NCBI GenBank assembly: GCA_030447045.1
Contig: JAUJMB010000044.1
Coordinates: forward strand, 1-11,634
From: Rubrobacteraceae bacterium
GTDB taxonomy: Bacteria > Actinomycetota > Rubrobacteria > Rubrobacterales > Rubrobacteraceae
Direction: 5' to 3'
DNA: 11,634 nt
How positions within the stretch are numbered: the first letter of the stretch is position 1; the number at the start of each line of letters is the position of its first letter. Below, in pieces: positions 6,117 to 11,634 of this stretch. A program made the position numbers and the translations under genes. Under the pieces are notes generated by a model. It was not told where the DNA came from, did no database searches, and saw nothing but the letters and a program-made list of their open reading frames with translations.

Positions 6117-7736
6117 TTAACCGACGTCTCTGCGCGACCAGTGCCCCTCGCCCACCTCCGTCTCGGCGAGCTCCAGGGTGGCGGCGTGGCCGGTAAAGTC
6201 CACGTGCTTGTTGACGGCGACGAGCGCCTGCGGGCAGCACAAGAAGACGTTCAGGGCCTCGTCGTGGACGAGCTTGTCCAGCTCCTTGCCGATCTCACCG
6301 AGCCTCGTCGGGTCGGTCTCGACGACGGAGCGGCCCATGAGGTCCTCGAACTCCGGGAGCACGGGCCCGGCCCGGAAGGCGCCGCCGGAGTGGAAGTACT
6401 CGCGATGGATCACCGCCGGCGGGTAGCCCGCCGCCAGGTCGAACCAGGCGTGGACGAGCACGTCGAAGGGCACCGGCAGGTTCTTCTCGACGAGCGCCCG
6501 CTGCGCGGCCACCAGGTTCTCGTCCGGGATCTCGACGAGGTCCACCTCGATGCCCAAGGCGTCGCTGAAGCTCTCCGCCAGGAAGCGGGCCACCGCCTCG
6601 ACGTCGCCCGTGGTCGCGAGCCTCAAAGCCCGGTCTTGGGGCCACCCGGCCTCTTGCAGGAGCCGCTTGGCCTCCCCGGGGTCGTGCGGGTAGGGTTCGA
6701 GGTCGTCCGGCGACTCCCAGGAGTAGGGCGGCGCCATCGCGGCGACCGGGTGGGCGTAGCCGAAGAAGACCTCGCGGATCAGGCGCCCGCGGTCAACGGC
6801 GAGGTTGAGCGCCCGGCGAACGCGAACGTCGTCCAGGGGCGCGGCGTTGCGGTTGACGAGGCCGGAGACGACGCGCATGGCGTCGATGGTGACGAGGTTC
6901 GCGTGCTCGGAGTCCTCTACCCGCCCGGCGTCGGCCGGGGAGACCTCGGTGACTATGTCGATCTCCCCCTCCGTATCGCAGACGAGATCGAGGGCCTCGG
7001 CGGGGTCCACGTCGTTGCGGAAGACCACCCTCTCAAGGCGCGGGCCGCGCTCGGTGTTCCAGTGGTCGGTGTTGGCTTCTAAGACGACCCTATCGGTGCG
7101 CGGCAGGTTCGTCGGCAGCCAGGTGCAGGTAAAAGGTTCGGCGTCGATGATCGCGATCTCGGCCTCCCAGGAGGAGAAACCCTCGACGAGGGTGAACGGT
7201 CCCGAGCCCCACGGGCCCGGAGCGTCGATCGCTCACCAGTGTCCTTCGCCGGTGCCGTACTTTCTGTACCCGAACCCCTCCTCCTCCCAGAAGCGGGTGC
7301 TCGCGATGTGGAACCCCCTGAACTTGGCGAGCGCCAGCCCGTCGGGCTCGGGGAACTCGAAGCGCACGGTGTAATCGTCGGGGCACACGACGCGGGTGTC
7401 GGGGTGGAAGTTCAGGTACGTCCCCGGCGGGTGCGGGGCCCTCCACTTCTGCACCTCATCAAAGGCCCGCTTGATGCTCCACGCCGTCAGCGGCTCGCCG
7501 TCCTGGAAGCGCACGCCCTCCCTGACCTTGACGACGAGGGTGCTGCCCTCCCAGTGGGAATCCTCCATGCACGCACCCACGATGTTGCCCCGCTCGTCGG
7601 TGCGGACCGGCTCCTCCATCGTGTTCCACGTGATGAACAGCCAGTTCAGCGGGTGGGGGTCCACCACGTGAACGGTGCCTACCGGCGTGCGCGCGCCCCC
7701 CTCGGCGACGGGCCGCCTTGCGACCTGACCAGTCAT
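6117..7736 (-). pseudogene. Family 5 ABC-type solute-binding protein, interrupted by one in-frame TGA, no signal peptide
   Basis: The frame runs 540 codons from ATG 7736 to TAA 6117-6119 with a single internal stop, TGA at 7235-7233 (codon 168). It lies in GTGEGHW-stop-AIDAPGPWGSGPF, and homology-like sequence continues in the same frame on both sides (e.g. PFTCTWLPTNLPRTDRVVLE, then VRRALNLAVDRG). Family hallmark: LVVKVREGVRFQDGEPLTAWSIKRAFDEV, as in peptide and nickel-binding SBP_bac_5 proteins. The start is secure: a good AGGAAA-type RBS, and an in-frame TAA at 7775-7773 with no start codon between. The N-terminus (MTGQVARRPVAEGG) is hydrophilic with no export signal, and no permease or ATPase gene is nearby, so this is not a standard importer subunit. 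It is followed by the GlcG-like gene 15 nt on. Nonsense mutation or base error is most likely; recoding is discussed in the findings. If the TGA is read through, the product is 539 aa. Confidence 0.85.
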
Positions 7737-7838
7737 GCTTGTTTCCTTTCCCCAGGAATCGACGGGGGAAGGTTAACAGAAGCCCCACCCCACGCAACCG
7801 TAATAGCCTTCACTATCCTACCGCCAGGATCCGGCGCG

Positions 7839-7844
7839 TATAAT
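7839..7844 (+). promoter_or_regulatory. Consensus -10 box upstream of comB
   Basis: A perfect TATAAT begins 35 nt before the comB GTG at 7874, leaving room for a 5' leader of about 20 nt with AGG at 7866-7868 as a ribosome-binding site. The -35 is poor: TATCCT (7814-7819) is 19 nt away. Its position in the divergent gap between the solute-binding protein and comB supports a real promoter. Confidence 0.55.
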
Positions 7845-7873
7845 CCCGCGGATGACGGGAAGGCCAGGCTAAC

Positions 7874-8575
7874 GTGCTCGCCGACTACGGGGCGGGAGAG
7901 AGGGGCGCGCGGGAGGCAGCACGCGCGGGCGCCGCGGTGGTGGTCGTGGACACCTACAGGGCGAGCACCACGATCGCGGTGCTCGTCGCCCACGGGGCGC
8001 GGGTGGTGCCGGTGGCCTCCATCGAAGAGGCCGAAGTGTACCCCGCCGACTTCCGCATCGGGGAGCGCGGCAGCGCCAAGGTAAAGGGCTTCGACTTCGG
8101 GAACTCGCCGACGGAGGTGGAAGAGGCGCGCATACCGCCGGGCTCCACCGTCGTCCTCTCCTCCACGAACGGGACCAGGATCATCGAGGCCGCCCAAGGC
8201 TCGCCCGGCATCTTTATCGGCGCCTTCGTCAACGCCGGGGCCGTCGCAGAAGAGTTGCTGCGCTCGGCAACGGCCGATGGGCGCGTCGTGGTCGTCGGCT
8301 GCGGGTGGCGGGGCCGCCGGGCCTCCGAAGACGAGTCGGCGGCCGGCGAGATCCTGGGCCGCCTCCGGCAGGGCGGGGCGGACCTTGAAGAACGCGCCGA
8401 ACGCATCGTGAAGGAGCACCGCGAGCGTCCCAAAAAAGCGCTCCTAACCAACACCGCTGCCCGCAGGCTCAGGCGCCTCGGCTACGAGAGGGACCTGGGC
8501 TTCTGCCTGGAGCCTGACACCGTTCCCGTCGTGCCCCGCCTCGTGGACGGGGCGTTCGCGCGGGCCGACGCCTGA
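7874..8575 (+). CDS. comB: ComB-like 2-phosphosulfolactate phosphatase
   Basis: A 233-aa protein of the ComB family, Mg-dependent phosphatases that convert 2-phospho-3-sulfolactate to 3-sulfolactate (EC 3.1.3.71), a step in coenzyme M synthesis in methanogens and in sulfolactate formation in some bacteria. Family motifs: VVVDTYRASTTIAVLVAHGA (Asp26, Arg29, Ser31), GERGSAKVKGFDFGNSP (63-79), VLSSTNGTRIIEAA (94-107), GCGWRGRRASEDESAAGE (142-159) and the C-terminal LGFCLEPDTVPVVPRL. Length is usual for the family. GTG 7874 has AGG 5 nt upstream and begins just before the first conserved strand. It is divergent from the solute-binding protein and convergent with the LarA-like gene. No ComA (phosphosulfolactate synthase) or ComC gene is in the window, so the pathway is not demonstrated, and many bacterial homologues are of untested specificity. 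Confidence 0.88.
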   Translation: MLADYGAGERGAREAARAGAAVVVVDTYRASTTIAVLVAHGARVVPVASIEEAEVYPADFRIGERGSAKVKGFDFGNSPTEVEEARIPPGSTVVLSSTNGTRIIEAAQGSPGIFIGAFVNAGAVAEELLRSATADGRVVVVGCGWRGRRASEDESAAGEILGRLRQGGADLEERAERIVKEHRERPKKALLTNTAARRLRRLGYERDLGFCLEPDTVPVVPRLVDGAFARADA

Positions 8576-8581
8576 CCCGGA

Positions 8582-8594
8582 CCCCGTCCCGGGG
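8582..8594. terminator. Short GC hairpin between convergent comB and LarA-like genes
   Basis: CCCCG (8582-8586) and CGGGG (8590-8594) form a 5-bp stem with a 3-nt loop, filling most of the 19-bp gap between the two stop codons. It reads equally on both strands, so it could be a shared bidirectional terminator. No T-run follows on either side, so this is only a candidate. Confidence 0.35.
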
Positions 8595-10172
8595 CTAACT
8601 CACCTCGACCATGAACAGCGGCGGGATGTGCATGTAGGTGATGCTCGGGCTCCTGCCCACGATGGGCTCCGCCACCTGGAGGGCCTCGGCGACGGTGTCG
8701 GCGCGCTTGTAGCCCATGCGGGAGGTGGTGTGCGGGTCTCCGCCGACAAAGACGACGCCGCCCAGGTGGTCGAGGGCATGGGCGCCCCACTGCCAGGTGG
8801 TGAACGGGTGGAAGCCGTGGTAGGCGTGGGCGGAGCGGTAGAGGGTCCGGTACCAGGGGTCCAGGGCGTACTTGTCCTGGAACCTCCTCTCGCCCTCGTG
8901 CGGGTCGGTCGTCGCCGCTATGACCTCGTCGAAGTAGGGGCGGTAGCTCGGGTGGTAGGCGTCGTCCCACTCGTCGGCGACGGGGTGGGTGGCTATGATG
9001 ACGCCGCCCTCGCGGACGAGCGGCTTGCCCTTGTAGAGGTTGAAGAGGTAACCGAGGACCATGTTGTGGACCAGGATCGGGTTCATGATGCTGTTCACGT
9101 TGTACGGGCCGATGTAGGGGACGCCCAGCACCAGCACGTCCGCCTGCCCGTCGACGGGGACGAGCTGCTGGCGGTGGACGTGCTTTATGGTCTCCTCGTG
9201 GACCGGGTGCGTGGCACCCGCCTGGACGCTCGTCATGCTCTGGGGGGCGACGATCGACTGGAAGATCTTGCGCGCCGCGCGGCGCGGCATGACCTGTGTT
9301 GCCTTGTGGTTGGCGAGAAAGTTGGCCTTCGTGAGGGGGCTCCACTCGTGCTCGGGCTTGGCCATAAAGTCGAAGACGGGCGGGAAGGTGGCGTTGTTGA
9401 GGGTCGTCTCGATGTGGAAGACCTTTATGGCGCCGTCCAGGATCTCGCCCATCCTGTTTATCGAGCCGTGCATCGCCGAGTTCGGCGGGTCCATGAGGGA
9501 GCGGGTGTTGCGCAGGGTCTCCGCGTTGTGGTGGTGGCGGATGGAGGAGTAGGGGGAGATACCGGTGTGGACGGACTTGTGCCCCCCGTTCATGGCGACG
9601 AGGTTTATGTTCACGTAGACGACGAGGTCGCTCTCGGCGGCCCGCCGGCTGATGCGCACCTCCTCCCCCCGCTCCGTGTGCCCGATGACCGTGTTGCCGT
9701 CCTCGTCCTCGGCATCGTAGTTATAGAGCCGGTCGGGGTAGAAGGAGGACATGATCCTCTTGCCCAGGGCCCACCGGAGCTCCTTCTCCGTCATGCGCCG
9801 GTGCAGCCCGAGGGCGGCGATGAGGTGGATGTCCTCCACGCCCTTGGCGTACGCCTTCTCCAGCACCTTCTCTATGACGAGCTGGCGGTTGTCCGGCGGC
9901 CTCATCGGCGGCAGCGGGCACGAGACGTCGTCGAAGACTATCGTAAGCTTCATGCCGGGGTGCAGGAGCTCGTGCAGCGGCTCCATCCCCATCGGCTCCA
10001 GCAGCGCCCGCTCGATGGCGACGTTCGGGTCGGGTAGCGGGTCGACAGGCCCCGGAGGGTAGATCACGCGCGTCCCCTCTGGCAGCTTCTCGTAGTGGAA
10101 GCCGTCCCCCGCGTTGAACATCATCGGCGGGCTGGATTTGTCGAGGATGGTGGCGAATCCTGGTCGGGTCAT
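8595..10172 (-). CDS. LarA-like (DUF2088) nickel-dependent lactate racemase family protein, long form
   Basis: A 525-aa cytosolic protein, about 100 residues longer than LarA of Lactiplantibacillus (about 425 aa). LarA uses a nickel-pincer nucleotide to racemise lactate; relatives act on other 2-hydroxyacids. Motifs: FDDVSCPLPPMRPPDNRQ (80-97, the LarA-type D-D...RP nucleotide region), ALGLHRRMTEKE (120-131; His124 matches the catalytic His of GTHRPMT in LarA), HTERGEEV (165-172), and NGGHKSVHTGISPYSSIRHHHN (195-216; Lys199 resembles the pincer-bearing Lys, and His213-215 the downstream His). These residue matches are by position and are inference. ATG 10172 has GGGAG (complement of 10177-10181) 4 nt upstream. 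No larB, larC or larE cofactor genes are in the window. The promoter must lie in or near the repeat element at 10191-10381. It ends 19 bp from the convergent comB stop. Substrate unknown. Confidence 0.88.
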   Translation of the reverse strand: MTRPGFATILDKSSPPMMFNAGDGFHYEKLPEGTRVIYPPGPVDPLPDPNVAIERALLEPMGMEPLHELLHPGMKLTIVFDDVSCPLPPMRPPDNRQLVIEKVLEKAYAKGVEDIHLIAALGLHRRMTEKELRWALGKRIMSSFYPDRLYNYDAEDEDGNTVIGHTERGEEVRISRRAAESDLVVYVNINLVAMNGGHKSVHTGISPYSSIRHHHNAETLRNTRSLMDPPNSAMHGSINRMGEILDGAIKVFHIETTLNNATFPPVFDFMAKPEHEWSPLTKANFLANHKATQVMPRRAARKIFQSIVAPQSMTSVQAGATHPVHEETIKHVHRQQLVPVDGQADVLVLGVPYIGPYNVNSIMNPILVHNMVLGYLFNLYKGKPLVREGGVIIATHPVADEWDDAYHPSYRPYFDEVIAATTDPHEGERRFQDKYALDPWYRTLYRSAHAYHGFHPFTTWQWGAHALDHLGGVVFVGGDPHTTSRMGYKRADTVAEALQVAEPIVGRSPSITYMHIPPLFMVEVS

Positions 10173-10190
10173 TGCGCTCCCTTTGGTCGC

Positions 10191-10381
10191 TTAGCTATCA
10201 GCTATCAGCGGTCAGCTATCAGCTTTATTCGCGCCGTAACCGGACGTTGTTTTACGGCACTTCTCGTACGGCGGCCTCGGGTATGGGTATGCCCCCAGGC
10301 GCAGGGCACGGTTGCACATGACAGGATGGCCACTAGCGGCCCTGGCTGACGGCTGAAGGCTGACCGCTGACGGCCCTAAAA
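10191..10381. repeat. MITE-like intergenic element with inverted arrays of 7-bp repeats
   Basis: The left arm (10191-10226) is TTA followed by GCTATCA, GCTATCA, GCGGTCA, GCTATCA. The right arm (10344-10381) is GGCTGAC, GGCTGAA, GGCTGAC, CGCTGAC, then GGCCCTAAAA. Read on the minus strand the right arm begins TTTTAGGGCC then GTCA, GCGGTCA, GCCTTCA, GCCGTCA. So the arms are imperfect inverted repeats with matching TTAG/CTAA ends, about 190 bp overall, with roughly 117 bp of unique sequence between. The element lies between the dehydrogenase and LarA-like genes, overlaps the dehydrogenase 3' end, and holds whatever promoter the LarA-like gene has. No transposase is nearby. Confidence 0.7.
10233..10258. 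repeat. Inverted repeat GCCGTAA/TTACGGC inside the repeat element
   Basis: GCCGTAA (10233-10239) and TTACGGC (10252-10258) are perfect reverse complements separated by 12 nt. The site is about 60-90 nt upstream of the LarA-like start codon, so it could be an operator or a structural part of the element. Spacing of about 19 nt centre to centre fits a dimeric regulator, but no regulator gene is present. Confidence 0.35.
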
Positions 10382-11577
10382 TCGAAGACCACCTTCACGT
10401 GGCCCTCGCGCCCGGACGCGCGGGCGGCGGCTATGGCCTCCCGATACTCCTCGAGCCCGAAGCGGGGGCCGACCATGGTCTCGAGTTTTATCTCGGGCGC
10501 TATCTCCATCGCCAGGTCGAAGCTGCTGATCCGTTCTCCGCGGTATTCCTCCGCGCCGTAGGCGTAGGCGCCGGAGAAGGTTACCTCTTTGTGCCAGAGC
10601 GCGGTGAGGTCGAGGCTGCTCCTGGCGCCGGGCATCCCGACGAGGGCGACCTCGCCGCCGGGCTTCGCGAGGCGCAGGGCGTCCTCCATCGTGCCGGGGG
10701 AGCCGACGCAATCGAGGACCTTCTCGGCGCCGCCCAGAACTACCGGCTTGCCGAGCTCGGGCTTCATGGCTTCGGTGCCGAGCATCTTCGGCAGCGTCGT
10801 GTACGTCTCTTTCGGGTGGACGACCTCGTCGGCGCCGAGGCGCAGGGCCTCCTCGCGCTGGCGCCTGTGCTTGGCGACGCAGATTACGCGGCCCGCGTCC
10901 GTGAGGCGGCGGAGGGCGGCGACGGTGAAGAGGCCGATGTTTCCCGCCCCGAATACGAGCGTCGTGTCGTAGGGCCCGGGGCTCGTCTTGAGCGCGGCGT
11001 GGACGGCGCAGGCGAGCGGCTCGAGCGCCACGGCGGCCTCGTCTGGGAGGTCTTCCGGTACGCGGTGGAGCTGGCCCGGGTGGGCGACGAGGGTGCCCTG
11101 GGTCCAGCCGCCGCCGGTGTCGCGGCAGAATCCGGTCTGGATGCCGGGGCTCACGTCGCCCTTCGCGACGTTCAGGCAGAGGGCGTGCCGGCCCGAGGCG
11201 CAGTACGGGCACGGCGGGTCGATGCCCCGGGCGGCGCACCCGAGGGCCGGCTCGAGTACCACGCGCTCCCCGGCGCGGAAGCCGGCGTTGTCGTCGGTGA
11301 CGACGCCGACGACCTCGTGGCCCATCACGAAGGGCGGGCTCGTTATGGGCGAGAAGTACGGCGAGTTGTCCGCAGAGAGCGTCCCGAGGTCGGAGCCGCA
11401 GATGCCGGAGAGGAGCGGCTTCACGCGGACCCACTCAGGCGTGGGGAGTGTTGGCTCCGGCGCTTCTTCGAGTTGCAGGGGTGAGAACCGGCCCGTCTCG
11501 AGGTTCTTTATCCTCTTCGCGCCGGCGCGCATCAGGAGGTAGCGGGGGACGGACTTGCGGTAGACCAGGGAGAGCAT
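10333..11577 (-). CDS. Zinc-dependent medium-chain alcohol dehydrogenase, repeat-extended C-terminus
   Basis: A 414-aa NAD(P)-dependent dehydrogenase of the zinc MDR family; the substrate (an alcohol or polyol) is unknown. A 45-residue N-terminal lead precedes the GroES-like domain. Catalytic zinc ligands are Cys60 (GICGSD), His87 with Glu88 (GHEVVG) and probably Glu187 (LEPLA). Structural zinc cysteines are Cys114, Cys123, Cys126 and Cys134; the first is spaced further away (GCAARGIDPPC) than in standard ADH. The Rossmann motif is VFGAGNIGLF (208-217). The natural end of the family would be near VKVVFDF (394-400); the last 14 residues (RAVSGQPSAVSQGR) are encoded by the heptamer repeats. ATG 11577 has GAAGG 6 nt upstream and starts 1 nt after the previous gene's stop (TAGgATG), implying translational coupling. 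The LarA-like gene follows on the same strand beyond the repeat. Confidence 0.92.
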   Translation of the reverse strand: MLSLVYRKSVPRYLLMRAGAKRIKNLETGRFSPLQLEEAPEPTLPTPEWVRVKPLLSGICGSDLGTLSADNSPYFSPITSPPFVMGHEVVGVVTDDNAGFRAGERVVLEPALGCAARGIDPPCPYCASGRHALCLNVAKGDVSPGIQTGFCRDTGGGWTQGTLVAHPGQLHRVPEDLPDEAAVALEPLACAVHAALKTSPGPYDTTLVFGAGNIGLFTVAALRRLTDAGRVICVAKHRRQREEALRLGADEVVHPKETYTTLPKMLGTEAMKPELGKPVVLGGAEKVLDCVGSPGTMEDALRLAKPGGEVALVGMPGARSSLDLTALWHKEVTFSGAYAYGAEEYRGERISSFDLAMEIAPEIKLETMVGPRFGLEEYREAIAAARASGREGHVKVVFDFRAVSGQPSAVSQGR

Positions 11578-11578
11578 C

Positions 11579-11634
11579 CTAGACCTTCTTGGCGACGCGG
11601 TCCTTGCCCCAGTCCCGGATCTGCCACCCCCGCT
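11579..11634 (-). CDS. C-terminal end of an unidentified gene
   Basis: Only the last 17 codons are visible, reading RGWQIRDWGKDRVAKKV then TAG at 11581-11579. The other two minus-strand frames give low-complexity sequence, and this one ends 1 nt before the dehydrogenase ATG, so it is very likely the 3' end of the preceding gene in an operon. Too little remains to name a family. Confidence 0.6.
   Translation of the reverse strand, partial: RGWQIRDWGKDRVAKKV

Noticed and set aside
5835..7082. A 415-codon plus-strand open frame across the GlcG-like and solute-binding genes
   Set aside because: It is antisense to two recognisable proteins and shows only Val/Gly/Arg-rich composition.
7029..7232. 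Stretch of the solute-binding protein initially looking like a frameshift
   Set aside because: Translating it shows the same frame is open right through from the TGA to the downstream part, so there is a lone stop codon and no frameshift.
8628..10037. A 469-codon open frame antisense to the LarA-like gene
   Set aside because: It mirrors the LarA-like gene codon for codon, is rich in Val, Gly and Arg as expected for an antisense frame at high GC, and has no recognisable motif.
10194..10221. The tandem heptamers considered as a CRISPR-like or iteron array
   Set aside because: Units are 7 bp with no spacers and no cas genes or replication initiator nearby; the inverted arrangement fits a MITE or REP-like element better.
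10399..11484. A 361-codon plus-strand open frame antisense to the dehydrogenase
   Set aside because: It is the antisense shadow of a clear zinc dehydrogenase with all metal ligands present.

Overview
The window is very GC-rich and tightly packed. GTG and TTG starts are common, intergenic gaps are short, and long antisense open frames are everywhere, as expected at this base composition. The gene set fits a high-GC actinobacterium: a ComB-type phosphosulfolactate phosphatase, a long LarA-like (DUF2088) protein, a GlcG/HbpS-like heme-binding protein, a YfcG-type glutathione transferase and a GH31 glycosidase. A Rubrobacter-like lineage is my best guess, partly because glutathione rather than mycothiol is reported for Rubrobacter. 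This is inference from content, not a search result. The window holds ordinary metabolic and accessory genes; I see no phage, CRISPR, toxin-antitoxin, rRNA or tRNA.

Layout. (1) 1-1725, plus strand: the 3' part of a GH31 alpha-glycosidase, then a membrane-anchored alpha/beta hydrolase. (2) 1880-3587, minus strand, read right to left: a small three-helix membrane protein, an intact HAD (beta-phosphoglucomutase-like) hydrolase, and a diverged tandem copy of it that is broken by a one-base frameshift and has no normal start codon. (3) 3669-5605, plus strand: an MFS transporter, then a YfcG-like glutathione transferase with its own RBS and probable promoter. (4) 5626-5706: a repeat-derived hairpin between convergent genes. 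(5) 5700-7736, minus strand: a family 5 ABC solute-binding protein without a signal peptide, interrupted by one in-frame TGA, followed 15 nt later by the GlcG/HbpS-like protein. (6) 7874-8575, plus strand: comB behind a perfect TATAAT. (7) 8595-11634, minus strand, read right to left: the last codons of an unidentified gene, a translationally coupled zinc alcohol dehydrogenase, a roughly 190-bp heptamer-repeat element, and a 525-aa LarA-like protein.

How the genes may work together. Few firm pathway links can be drawn. The alcohol dehydrogenase and LarA-like protein lie on one strand but are separated by the repeat element. ComB makes a 2-hydroxyacid (sulfolactate) and LarA relatives isomerise 2-hydroxyacids, so their convergence is suggestive but unproven. 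The solute-binding protein and GlcG-like protein form a clear two-gene transcription unit with no transporter genes beside them.

The most interesting signals are three. The first is the family of 7-bp repeats (TCAGC-type units) at two intergenic sites, in inverted pairs, both abutting the stop region of a minus-strand gene at a TTTTAG junction; at the dehydrogenase the repeat is translated into the protein tail. The second is the lone in-frame TGA in an otherwise fully open solute-binding protein. The third is the decaying HAD duplicate. Two broken genes within 6 kb could also mean the assembly carries base errors.
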